DNA of 64,000 bases from Solobacterium sp. (GTDB taxonomy: Bacteria; Bacillota_I; Bacilli_A; Erysipelotrichales; Erysipelotrichaceae), in the NCBI GenBank assembly GCA_017459725.1, contig JAFUCL010000075.1:1-64000 (forward strand), read 5' to 3'. Below the pieces are notes generated by a model. That model was given only the letters and a program-made list of their open reading frames with translations, ran no database searches and was not told where the DNA came from. Of this stretch, positions 50,344 to 58,462 are shown piece after piece. Positions within the stretch are counted from its first letter, which is position 1; each line of letters opens with the position of its first letter. The position numbers and the translations under genes were made by a program.

Positions 50344-51130
50344 TTTTCTTTTCCTTTCTTTCCCGAATCATCGGAACTACATTTATTACGATCAGAACAA
50401 TCGTAATGACATATACAATAATCGCCGAGAGTGCATTGATCGTCGGATTGACGCGTTTGACTGCACCGTATACATAAATGGAGATGTTGGAAACACCCGG
50501 ACCGGTAGTAAACAGCGAGATGACGAAGTCATCAAACGACATTGTGAAGGCAACGAGAGCTCCCGAAACAATGCCTCCCCTGATCTGCGGGATAATGACT
50601 TTCCAGAGGGCCTGCAGCGGTGTGCAGCCGAGATCCAGCGCCGCCTCTGCAATATTGGGATCCAGTGTGCGCAGCTTCGGCATAACCGAGAGAATCACGT
50701 ACGGTATGCAGAATGCGATATGAGCAAGCACCATTGTGAGGAAACCTGTCTGGATACGCAGTGAAGTGAAGAACAGCATGAAGCCGATGGCAGTTACGAT
50801 ATCCGGATTCAGCATCGGCAGGTTGTTGATCTGGTTGATCGATTCCCGCAGAAACCGGCTGCTCTTGGAAAGACCGATTGCCGTAATCGTACCGACAACT
50901 GTTGATACGATTGTCGCAATCACCGCACACAGCACCGTATAGCCGATGGCTTCCATGATCATGCGGTCCGCAAACATACGGCGGTACCACTGCATCGAGA
51001 AGCCTGTGAACTTTGTCAGAGATTTGGATTCATTGAAGCTGAAGAGCACAACATAGAGGATCGGCAGATAGAAGTATGCCATGATGACCGCTACAAAGAT
51101 GCGCTCACGAAGGGTTGTCTTATGTTCCAT
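50312..51130 (-). CDS. potC: Spermidine/putrescine ABC transporter permease PotC
   Basis: Inner membrane permease subunit with about six hydrophobic segments and the ABC contact loop EAALDLGCTPLQALWKVIIPQI (EAA motif; AALDLGCTPLQALWKVIIP). The 272-aa length is typical. It overlaps potB by 1 bp (TGATG) and potD by 32 bp. Confidence 0.96.
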   Translation of the reverse strand: MEHKTTLRERIFVAVIMAYFYLPILYVVLFSFNESKSLTKFTGFSMQWYRRMFADRMIMEAIGYTVLCAVIATIVSTVVGTITAIGLSKSSRFLRESINQINNLPMLNPDIVTAIGFMLFFTSLRIQTGFLTMVLAHIAFCIPYVILSVMPKLRTLDPNIAEAALDLGCTPLQALWKVIIPQIRGGIVSGALVAFTMSFDDFVISLFTTGPGVSNISIYVYGAVKRVNPTINALSAIIVYVITIVLIVINVVPMIRERKEKKNEKDFENPLG

Positions 51131-51915
51131 CAGTCAGCAGCCTCCTTGTTCTCATGATCCAGCTTGCGCATTACAAACATGGACAGCAGAATAATCAGCG
51201 CCATGATCAGACTGATTGCCGAACCGAAGTTCCAGTCACCTGAAGTAATGAAGTAGTCCTCAATCAGGTTACCGATCAGTACGTACTGGCCGCCGCCGAG
51301 GAATTTCGGGATAAAGAAGCTCGATACCGCCGGCAGGAAGACCAGCGTGATTCCGCTGACGACACCCGGCAGCGAAAGCGGCAGGATGACTCTGCGGAAG
51401 GTTTCCATATCATTGGCACCAAGGTCGTGCGAAGCAACGATCAGGTTCGGATCGATCTTGGAAAGCGATGTATAGATTTCCAGGATCATGAACGGCAGGA
51501 AGTTGTAGATCATACCGACATACACACGCAGTTCATTGCCGAAATTCACATAACCGAGAAGACCGCGCCATGCATATGTGCGCACAAGCACGTTGATCCA
51601 CATCGGCAGTGTTACCAGCAGGATCATGACAGCCTGGTTGCCCGGCTTCATCTTGGCAAAGATATATGCCGTGGGATAACCGATCAGAATGCAGAGACCT
51701 GTTGTAACAAAGGCCATTTTCAGACTCCGCCAGAGAACACTCGGGAAAATGGAATCCCTGAAGAATCTTGCGAAGTTGTCGAGTGTGAACTGGAATGTCA
51801 GCACTGAGTTTCCCTTAACGGAGAATGCATACAGGACGATCATCAGCATCGGTGCGACGATCATGATCAGTGCCCAGATCACATAGGGATATGACATTTT
51901 GCTGAAACCTTTCAT
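51130..51915 (-). CDS. potB: Spermidine/putrescine ABC transporter permease PotB
   Basis: Partner permease of PotC. The 261-aa protein has six hydrophobic segments, the EAA-type loop ASHDLGANDMETFRRVILPLSLPG, and NVLVRTYAWRGLLG before it. Start 51915 lies 6 bp downstream of the potA stop. The ATG of potC overlaps its stop. Confidence 0.95.
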   Translation of the reverse strand: MKGFSKMSYPYVIWALIMIVAPMLMIVLYAFSVKGNSVLTFQFTLDNFARFFRDSIFPSVLWRSLKMAFVTTGLCILIGYPTAYIFAKMKPGNQAVMILLVTLPMWINVLVRTYAWRGLLGYVNFGNELRVYVGMIYNFLPFMILEIYTSLSKIDPNLIVASHDLGANDMETFRRVILPLSLPGVVSGITLVFLPAVSSFFIPKFLGGGQYVLIGNLIEDYFITSGDWNFGSAISLIMALIILLSMFVMRKLDHENKEAAD

Positions 51916-51921
51916 GTCCGC

Positions 51922-53490
51922 TTACCCCATCTTTCTCATGACGTGAATATCCTCAGGCTTCCAGCTGAGACCGATGCGCTCACCCTCTTCAATGCGGTCG
52001 GTTGTTTCAATCTTGAATTCACGTCCGCGTGTTGAGAAGGTAACCGGATAATCGCCTTCGGTGATCGTTTCATCGTCAAAGTCGTATTTCACATCCCAGA
52101 TTTCAACCCGGGATCCGTCCTCGATATTCCATGCATAGGCATCTGCCCACAGCACCAGATCCGTATCCAGCGCCAGAGACTCATGAATTTCATCAACAGT
52201 CTTATAGAAATCGAATGCCTGGATACCCTCTTCCCTGTGCAGGTCCTGGTTGGCAACCGGCTTCACGACGTTGATCTTGACCGTAATCTCGGTCCCCTTC
52301 TCCGTCGCAAAGGTGCAGTCATATACGCCTTCCTGCTCGCTGACATTGTACTGAATGCGGGAGATGGAAATATCCTCTTCATCAGCTGCTGTCCAGGCAT
52401 GCGCATTGGCACGGGTCAGCACTTCACCGTCCGTCAGGTTCGGAACATCTTCCGGATCCATGTAGAAGCTGGATGCGGAGATCATTTCCCCGGCTGCTTC
52501 ATTGAGCACGTCACGGTTCTTGGTCACATGCATCGTAACGGTCTTGGATGTACCGGTGCTTGTTTCCACAACCACTGCATAGTGCACACCCTTGAAGAGC
52601 ACGGACTTGACTTCACCGTTCATAAGACCGGTATTGCGCGGAACAATGTCGATGTCCTCCGGACGGATCACGATATCAACCGGTTCATCGGGTTTGAATC
52701 CCTTGTCCACGCATTCATAATCGTTGTCATCGAAGCTGACACAGTAGTCTTTCTTCATGACGCCGTCCATGATGTTGGAGTCGCCGATAAACCTTGCACA
52801 GTATTCATTGGCCGGTTCATTGTAGACTTCCGTCGGTGTGCCGATCTGTTCGATCTCGCCGTCCTTCATGATGACGATCTTGTCGGACATGGTCAGCGCT
52901 TCTTCCTGATCGTGGGTGACGAAGATGAAGGTAATGCCGACTTCCTGCTGGATCTGCTTCAGTTCCAGCTGCATCTCCTTACGCAGGTTCTTGTCCAGCG
53001 CACTGAGTGATTCATCGAGCAGAAGCACTTTCGGTTCATTGACCAGCGCACGTGCAATTGCCACACGCTGCTGCTGACCGCCGGAGAGCCTTGTTACATC
53101 ACGCTTCTCAAAGCCTTCAAGACCGACCAGGGAAATCATACGGCGCACTTTCTGGTCGATGATGTCCTTCGGCTGTTTCTTGATCTTCAGACCGAACGCA
53201 ATATTCTCATATACATTGAGATGCGGGAACAGTGCATAGTGCTGGAACACCGTGTTGACATCTCTCTTGTATGCAGGAATCGTCGCAATATCCTCACCGT
53301 CCATGATGACATGGCCTTCGGTCGGATCAAGGAATCCCGCAATAATACGCAGCAGTGTTGTCTTTCCGCAGCCGGACGGGCCGAGCAGTGTCACAAACTC
53401 ATTCTCGTAAATATCGAGTGAGATCCCCTTGAGAACAACCTGCTTGTCAAATGTCTTGACTACGTTCTGTACCTGAATCAGTTTCTTCAT
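51922..53490 (-). CDS. potA: Polyamine ABC transporter ATPase PotA with split TOBE region
   Basis: ATPase driving PotBC. The 522-aa protein has Walker A GPSGCGKTT (37-45), Q-loop VFQHYALFPH, signature LSGGQQQRVAIARAL (135-149), Walker B VLLLDESLSALD and the switch His in FVTHDQEEAL. It is about 140-170 residues longer than usual PotA. Residues near 312-498 interrupt the TOBE region with two diverged repeats (361-409 and 449-498, each AxAxAW ... GxYxxTF); the normal PotA end GLSWKPEDIHVM returns at 508-518. Start 53490 has GGGGGATGGAAG upstream. Confidence 0.95.
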   Translation of the reverse strand: MKKLIQVQNVVKTFDKQVVLKGISLDIYENEFVTLLGPSGCGKTTLLRIIAGFLDPTEGHVIMDGEDIATIPAYKRDVNTVFQHYALFPHLNVYENIAFGLKIKKQPKDIIDQKVRRMISLVGLEGFEKRDVTRLSGGQQQRVAIARALVNEPKVLLLDESLSALDKNLRKEMQLELKQIQQEVGITFIFVTHDQEEALTMSDKIVIMKDGEIEQIGTPTEVYNEPANEYCARFIGDSNIMDGVMKKDYCVSFDDNDYECVDKGFKPDEPVDIVIRPEDIDIVPRNTGLMNGEVKSVLFKGVHYAVVVETSTGTSKTVTMHVTKNRDVLNEAAGEMISASSFYMDPEDVPNLTDGEVLTRANAHAWTAADEEDISISRIQYNVSEQEGVYDCTFATEKGTEITVKINVVKPVANQDLHREEGIQAFDFYKTVDEIHESLALDTDLVLWADAYAWNIEDGSRVEIWDVKYDFDDETITEGDYPVTFSTRGREFKIETTDRIEEGERIGLSWKPEDIHVMRKMG

Positions 53491-53507
53491 TCTTCCATCC
53501 CCCGTTT

Positions 53508-54047
53508 TCAGAATACCGGTGGTGTACTGATCCACAGTACAGCTGCCGGTTTGTCACTTCTGTTTTCAAGATAATGCGAGCGGTCTGCCGTCAGGTAGAA
53601 TGTATCTCCCTTTCTGACCGGCTTGCCCTTCAGATCACCGTCCACGCACAGATACAGCCTGCCGGACAGAACATAGCCGAATTCCTCACCTTCATGCGGA
53701 ACGATTGTCTTGGAACTGGCCTTGGGCTGCAGCTCGAGAATAATCGGTTCCATTGCATTCTTCTGCGCATTCGGCACAATCCAGTGAATCGTCTGTGTCT
53801 CCTGCTTATCTGTGAAAAAGTCCTTGCCTGTAAATACGATCTGTTCGTTTGCTTCCTCTGCGAAAAACTTGGCGAGTGTGGTGCCCAGCGCCTCCGCGAT
53901 ATCCTCCAGTGTCTGGATGGACGGAGATGCCAGATTGCGTTCCAGCTGCGAAAGGAAACCTTTGGTCAGTTCCGTCCGCGAGGCAAGTTCCTCCAGGGTG
54001 AGTCCGTTCTGCACACGCAGCTGTCTGATTCTTCTGCCGATGTCCAT
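53508..54047 (-). CDS. XRE-family regulator with C-terminal cupin (PuuR-like)
   Basis: A 179-aa regulator: helix-turn-helix at 4-60 (IRQLRVQNGLTLEELASRTELTKGFLSQLE) quoted in part as LTLEELASRTELTKGFLSQL, and a cupin at about 105-178 (PHEGEEFGYVLSGRLYLCVDG). Members such as PuuR sense polyamines. It is the first gene of the operon before potABCD (17-bp gap), so autoregulated, polyamine-responsive control of uptake is likely. Start 54047 with AAAGGAGCGG. Confidence 0.92.
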   Translation of the reverse strand: MDIGRRIRQLRVQNGLTLEELASRTELTKGFLSQLERNLASPSIQTLEDIAEALGTTLAKFFAEEANEQIVFTGKDFFTDKQETQTIHWIVPNAQKNAMEPIILELQPKASSKTIVPHEGEEFGYVLSGRLYLCVDGDLKGKPVRKGDTFYLTADRSHYLENRSDKPAAVLWISTPPVF

Positions 54048-54061
54048 AAACCGCTCCTTTC

Positions 54062-54078
54062 GTTTAGTATCAGTAAAC
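54062..54078. promoter_or_regulatory. Candidate operator 1 of the XRE-cupin regulator
   Basis: An inverted repeat GTTTA-GTATCAG-TAAAC, between the -10 box and the start codon of the regulator gene. The half-site GTTTA recurs in the upstream palindrome at 54146-54158. Confidence 0.5.
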
Positions 54079-54108
54079 TTTTTGATTTCTGATAACAAAC
54101 ACAAGAGT

Positions 54109-54136
54109 ATTATACAGAAAGCGGTCAGGAATGCAA
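54109..54136 (-). promoter_or_regulatory. Promoter of the XRE-potABCD operon
   Basis: TTGCAT (54131-54136), 16-bp spacer, TATAAT (54109-54114) on the minus strand, flanked by two palindromes. Confidence 0.75.
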
Positions 54137-54145
54137 TATAATTTC

Positions 54146-54158
54146 AAACAATTTGTTT
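54146..54158. promoter_or_regulatory. Candidate operator 2 of the XRE-cupin regulator
   Basis: A perfect odd-centred palindrome AAACAATTTGTTT just upstream of the -35 box, with a further TAAAC at 54167. Together with operator 1 it brackets the promoter. Confidence 0.5.
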
Positions 54159-54193
54159 AATAATTCTAAACTTTTTTGCCCGGAAGAAAACCG

Positions 54194-54233
54194 CATCATA
54201 AAACGGAGCCGGGTGATCCCTCACCTGACTCCG
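54194..54233 (-). terminator. Terminator of the acidic lipoprotein gene
   Basis: A 13-bp imperfect stem (54204-54216, 54221-54233) with a 4-nt loop, followed on the minus strand by TTTTATG. It lies about 60 bp after the lipoprotein stop. The rest of 54159-54295 holds no gene. Confidence 0.75.
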
Positions 54234-54295
54234 CTGTGATTGTTTTCCTGTCTTCCGAGCAGCCCTTAAAAACCTGTATCTGAACTGAAAAACCA

Positions 54296-55222
54296 TTAAT
54301 AGTAATAGATATCGACCCAGAAGTCTCCGTATTCTTCAATCAGTTTACTAACCTGTTCCTTGTTGAGTTTGACTTCAGCTTTTTCCTCCGGTTTCCATTC
54401 TTCGAAATGTGTCTCATCGCCTAATTCCGTCACCTGAGACATACCGTCTTTTTCGATTACAAATGCCGGGTATAAATCAATATCCTTGAATGTATAAGGT
54501 GTCATGTTCGTAACAATCAGAACTTCCTCGCCGTTGTCTTTCGTCAGGTATTCCCAGTCTGCGAGCATATCGTAGAAATCCGATTCTCCGTACTGTGCAG
54601 TATACCGGGAATTCATAATCTTGTTCAGCTTCGGCATATGCTTCTCATCGATCGCAAGACCGTAGTTTTCAGACAGATATGCGATTACTTCGCCTCTTGC
54701 CGTATCAGCGGCAAAGAAACGTGTTATGAATTCATCCGTATTCTCAAAATATATATCCAGAGCCTCATTCTGCGTATTCAGCAGATCCAGGTATGCATTG
54801 GCATATTCAGCCAGTTTGCTGTCCTTGAATTTTCTGTCCCTGTATACGGAAAGAAGATCTGTCTCTGCCTTGATCACGTCTTTGTTAAAGCTGACATACT
54901 CCTTGTCTGCCTGTTCGACCTCGGCTTCTGAAACTTCCTGATTGGGGTCTGCGCTCTCCTCTCCGACTTCTCCGGCGGCCATACGGGCATCCTCAGCTTC
55001 CCAGCGCCCCTGTATGGAAGCGGCAAAATCCTTCAGAAAATCCTCGCCATAGAATTCTTTTTCCGGTTCAGCTTCAGTTGTCGGTGCAGCTGCCGGTTCA
55101 CTTGCCGCGGCCGGTGCAGATGCCGGTGTCTCTGTGTCTGCGGTTTCGGATTTGCTGCCGCAGGCTGTACTGAATACCAGCACCATGCTTAACAGGAACT
55201 TCACTCTTCTGTTTGCAGTCAT
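54296..55222 (-). CDS. Acidic lipoprotein of unknown function
   Basis: Not recognised. The 308-aa protein has a signal with lipobox STAC (Cys21), an Ala/Pro/Glu/Thr linker (22-60) and an acidic mainly helical domain with a DUF-like end (TKDNGEEVLIVTNMTPYTF; EKAEVKLNKEQVSKLIEEYG). Surface-exposed on the membrane. It is single, with an AAGGGG SD 10 nt upstream, TACAAT about 20 nt before that, and its own terminator. The C-terminal beta-rich part could be an Ig-like or DUF4352-type fold, but this is a guess. Confidence 0.75.
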   Translation of the reverse strand: MTANRRVKFLLSMVLVFSTACGSKSETADTETPASAPAAASEPAAAPTTEAEPEKEFYGEDFLKDFAASIQGRWEAEDARMAAGEVGEESADPNQEVSEAEVEQADKEYVSFNKDVIKAETDLLSVYRDRKFKDSKLAEYANAYLDLLNTQNEALDIYFENTDEFITRFFAADTARGEVIAYLSENYGLAIDEKHMPKLNKIMNSRYTAQYGESDFYDMLADWEYLTKDNGEEVLIVTNMTPYTFKDIDLYPAFVIEKDGMSQVTELGDETHFEEWKPEEKAEVKLNKEQVSKLIEEYGDFWVDIYYY

Positions 55223-55335
55223 CTCATTTGCCCCTTGCAGATATTGTAAATCAGATCAGTACTCTTCATACAGTGCAATTGCCCGCATATTTTTTACATA
55301 TGCCGATGATCTCAACCAATGCACTCTCCGAGACT

Positions 55336-55364
55336 TATGAAAAGCAGACCCTGCGGTCTGCCAA
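55336..55364 (-). terminator. Terminator of the dat-to-trxA operon
   Basis: A 7-bp stem GCAGACC/GGTCTGC (55344-55350, 55355-55361) followed on the minus strand by TTTTCAT. Confidence 0.85.
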
Positions 55365-55372
55365 AAGATGCT

Positions 55373-55684
55373 TTACTTCGCTGCGTCGACGAGCTTCTGA
55401 ATTTCAGGTTCAGGTCTGAAGCCGACGATTGTTCCGGCAGCCTCTCCGTGCTTGAACGCCATCAGCGTCGGGATTGACATAATGCCGTACTGAGCCGCAA
55501 TATCCGGTGTCTCATCTACGTCAACTTTTACAAACACAACGTCCGTGTTCACGGCGGCCAGCTTCTCTACGATCGGTGAAACCATCTTGCACGGTCCGCA
55601 CCATGTAGCGAAAAAGTCCACAAATACAGCGCTGTTGTTCTTCAGCAGTGCGTCATACTCATCTTTTGATTTAATAATGTCCAT
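55373..55684 (-). CDS. trxA: Thioredoxin
   Basis: Cytosolic disulfide reductase. The 103-aa protein has the active site WCGPC in FVDFFATWCGPCKMV, the cis-Pro in MSIPTLMAF, and standard length. Start 55684 with GGAGGCTGATACT was chosen. It is the last gene after nagB (20-bp gap), an unusual position that ties it to the amino-sugar operon transcript. Confidence 0.95.
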   Translation of the reverse strand: MDIIKSKDEYDALLKNNSAVFVDFFATWCGPCKMVSPIVEKLAAVNTDVVFVKVDVDETPDIAAQYGIMSIPTLMAFKHGEAAGTIVGFRPEPEIQKLVDAAK

Positions 55685-55704
55685 AGTATCAGCCTCCTTT
55701 ATGA

Positions 55705-56430
55705 TCACAGCCGCGATGCAGCTGCATGATCCAGTACAACGGTCACATCCGCATGTTCCTGCAGAATGCTTGCCGGGCAGCCGGTATTCTTTTCACCTTT
55801 GATCATACCGTATACCGCGTCCGCTTTGTTCTCCCCGGTCGCAATCAGCACAATCTTTGAAGCCCGCATGATTGTCGCAAGGCCCATTGTGATTGCCTTT
55901 GACGGCACCAGGTCCATATTGTCATCGAAGAAACGGGCATTGTCGCGTCTGGTCTGCTCTTCAAGCTCAGCCACATGCGTCACACTGTCAAACGGTGTTC
56001 CCGGTTCATTGAAACCGATATGTCCGTCGGCACCGATGCCGAGAATCTGCAGATCAATGACAACATCCCTGAGGGATTCCTCGTATTTGCGGCATTCCTC
56101 TTCCGCATCCTCGCCTTCACCGCACGGAACATGAATGTTCTCTTCAGCAATGTCGATGTGGTCAAACAGGTTTTCATGCATGAACGTCCAGTAGCTCTGT
56201 TCATGGGTGCGCGGAATACCGATATATTCATCAAGATTCCAGGAACGTACATTCCTGTATGAAGTTCCCTCCGAATTATGATCGGCGATCATTTTCTTGT
56301 ACAGTCCGATCGGACTGGATCCTGTCGCAAGTCCAAGCACCGGCGCTTCCTTCTTCAGCGTTTCCTTCATGATCCGGAACGCTTCGCGCGATACTTCGTC
56401 ATAATTCTGACAAATAATAATATTGAACAT
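55705..56430 (-). CDS. nagB: Glucosamine-6-phosphate deaminase
   Basis: Converts glucosamine 6-phosphate to fructose 6-phosphate and ammonia. The 241-aa protein has VLGLATGSSPIGLYKKM, WNLDEYIGIPRTHEQSY, GIGADGHIGFNEPGTPF (catalytic Asp/His) and LIATGENKADAV. It is of the short Firmicutes form. SD is GGGAGGC. nagA is not here, so amino sugars must be deacetylated by another locus or arrive unacetylated. Confidence 0.96.
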   Translation of the reverse strand: MFNIIICQNYDEVSREAFRIMKETLKKEAPVLGLATGSSPIGLYKKMIADHNSEGTSYRNVRSWNLDEYIGIPRTHEQSYWTFMHENLFDHIDIAEENIHVPCGEGEDAEEECRKYEESLRDVVIDLQILGIGADGHIGFNEPGTPFDSVTHVAELEEQTRRDNARFFDDNMDLVPSKAITMGLATIMRASKIVLIATGENKADAVYGMIKGEKNTGCPASILQEHADVTVVLDHAAASRL

Positions 56431-56486
56431 GTTGCCTCCCGTTGATTCCTGCAGAAATCATATCACAAATAACGAAACGGTAATAA

Positions 56487-57299
56487 TCAGAAGATCGTGA
56501 TCGTATATGACTTGTGCCAGGTATCACCTGCCGGAAGCAGGATTGCTCCCTCACGTTCGGCATAATCGCATTCAACCGGTTCAAAATCCGTATGTGACAT
56601 CCACGGTTCAATGCATACAAACGGCGCATTCTTCGCACTCCAGAAAGCCAGCCAGTCATAGCCGTGCGCTTCCACTTCCACACCATGCGTGCCATCCGTA
56701 AGTCTGGTCACGGTGGTCTTCGGATGATCGATGATGATCGTGCGTTCCAGCTTCTCACGGTCAAGTTCGATCCGGCTGCTCATTACACCTTCCACAAGAT
56801 CTGTCTCATTGAGTTCAAGACAGTAAGCCGACTGCGGTTTTGTATCCTCCAGCGGACAATTGAAAGCGGGATGCAGACCGAAATGGAACGGCATGGTCTC
56901 CGTACCGGTATTCTCCAGCGTATAGTCAACACAGAGTGTTCTGTCCTTCAGTGTGTAGCGGATCGTCATGCAGAAATGGAACGGATACTGCGCCAGGGTT
57001 TCCTCGGAGTCACGCAGCTGGTTGACAATCGTATCTTCGGTATGCGCAATGCATGTGAACATGCTGTGTCTGGTGAAGCCGTGATTGCCCATTTCATATA
57101 CTTTGCCGTTGATGCGGATCTTTTTGTCGTAGGTGCTGCCTACCATCGGGAACAGCGTCGGATTGCGGCCGCTCCAGAAAGCAGGATCACCCTGCCACAT
57201 GTATTCAATACCGGTTGCTTCATCACGGAAGCTTGTAATCTCGGATGCCTTTTCACTGACGCGGACAGATACACCGCTGTTTCTGATTTCAAATTCCAT
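56487..57299 (-). CDS. Aldose 1-epimerase family protein (galactose mutarotase-like)
   Basis: A 270-aa beta-sandwich protein: WQGDPAFWSGRNPTLFPMVG, HGFTRHSMF, and HFGLHPAFNCPL with the catalytic His and Glu region. It belongs to the YeaD/hexose-6-phosphate mutarotase-like or general mutarotase group; sugar not known. Eleven bp downstream of iadA and 56 bp upstream of nagB, with no terminator seen between. Confidence 0.88.
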   Translation of the reverse strand: MEFEIRNSGVSVRVSEKASEITSFRDEATGIEYMWQGDPAFWSGRNPTLFPMVGSTYDKKIRINGKVYEMGNHGFTRHSMFTCIAHTEDTIVNQLRDSEETLAQYPFHFCMTIRYTLKDRTLCVDYTLENTGTETMPFHFGLHPAFNCPLEDTKPQSAYCLELNETDLVEGVMSSRIELDREKLERTIIIDHPKTTVTRLTDGTHGVEVEAHGYDWLAFWSAKNAPFVCIEPWMSHTDFEPVECDYAEREGAILLPAGDTWHKSYTITIF

Positions 57300-57310
57300 A
57301 GCTGGTCTCC

Positions 57311-58462
57311 TTACCTGATATCATCGTAGTAATTCTTCGCACATACTTCACCGCTGCGCATCATGAAGGCACCGCGTGCCATCACATCCGTTACATTCAG
57401 ATCCTGATCGAGCATGACAAGATCCGCATCACTGCCTTTTCTGACAGCTCCCTTGCGCGGATAGAGACCGAGACCCTCCGCTACATTCGAAGTGATCAGG
57501 GACAGCGCATCGCTCATGTTTACATCCAGGGATGCATCTTTGATCAGATGCCGGATGGTGGCGTACAGGGTTTCCGTACGGCCGATTCCCATGCCGATGA
57601 TCTTCTTGTCTTCGGACCATTTCGGGAAGGAACCGTTGGAATCGGAAGAGAGCGTCACCTGCTTAACAGGCACTTCATGCAGGGCTTTGCTGAGAACAGC
57701 CGCATTCTGTGCTGTTTCAGGTCCTGAGGTGAAGTCGATATAGCCGCCCATATGTGCGAACTTCACGGCATCCTCATACTGATTGCCGCAGTGGGTCGGC
57801 CGGAACTGGGAAACCGGAATATCCGTCTCCTCAACGATGCGGATGACATCGCTGAGACCTTTCTTACCCCTTCCGGTATGCATATGCAAAATACCCGGTT
57901 TGCCGGCCAGCAGTCCTGCCGTTCTTGCCTGTGTAGCAAGATAGGCAAGCTCATCAGCCGATATATTGGAAGAGCGGTGATCGCTGATCGCAATCTTTAC
58001 GCCCAGCACTTCATCGATAAAAGCAATATCACCTGCCACGGAACCTGTGACCGTAACCGGCGGATAGGCATAGGAACCGGTCAGGCAGTATGCACTTATG
58101 CCCTGCTCCTTCAGCGCCTTAGTCTTCGCTACCAAAGCTCTTACAGACTTCGCAGTGCCGTCCGTACCGAGCAGACCGACAACCGTTGTAACACCATAGC
58201 GCACGCAGTCCGTCATCTGCAGCTCGGGAATCAATGACGCAAACCCGTCTTCACCGCCGCCGCCGATAATATGCACATGCTGGTCTATAAAACCCGGTAC
58301 CAGATACTTTTCAGCCGCATTGATCTCTTCTGTTTCCGCAGGATCCCAGGCAAAGTCAATATGGTCCTCTACGGCTATGATGCGGTCATTGCAGATGAGC
58401 AGATCTTTCTGACCGAGATCTTCCGGTGCAAATACATGCGCGTTTCTGATCAGTGTGAACAT
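57311..58462 (-). CDS. iadA: Isoaspartyl dipeptidase (beta-aspartyl peptidase)
   Basis: Zinc amidohydrolase releasing beta-linked aspartate from damaged proteins or wall peptides. The 383-aa protein has the family opening PGFIDQHVHIIGGGGEDGF (His metal ligands), SDHRSSNISADELAYL, GKPGILHMHTGRG and LSSDSNGSFPKW. It starts at 58462, where ATG overlaps the dat stop (TGATG). Coupling with an aminotransferase and a glucosamine deaminase suggests recycling of wall-derived peptides and sugars. Confidence 0.92.
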   Translation of the reverse strand: MFTLIRNAHVFAPEDLGQKDLLICNDRIIAVEDHIDFAWDPAETEEINAAEKYLVPGFIDQHVHIIGGGGEDGFASLIPELQMTDCVRYGVTTVVGLLGTDGTAKSVRALVAKTKALKEQGISAYCLTGSYAYPPVTVTGSVAGDIAFIDEVLGVKIAISDHRSSNISADELAYLATQARTAGLLAGKPGILHMHTGRGKKGLSDVIRIVEETDIPVSQFRPTHCGNQYEDAVKFAHMGGYIDFTSGPETAQNAAVLSKALHEVPVKQVTLSSDSNGSFPKWSEDKKIIGMGIGRTETLYATIRHLIKDASLDVNMSDALSLITSNVAEGLGLYPRKGAVRKGSDADLVMLDQDLNVTDVMARGAFMMRSGEVCAKNYYDDIR

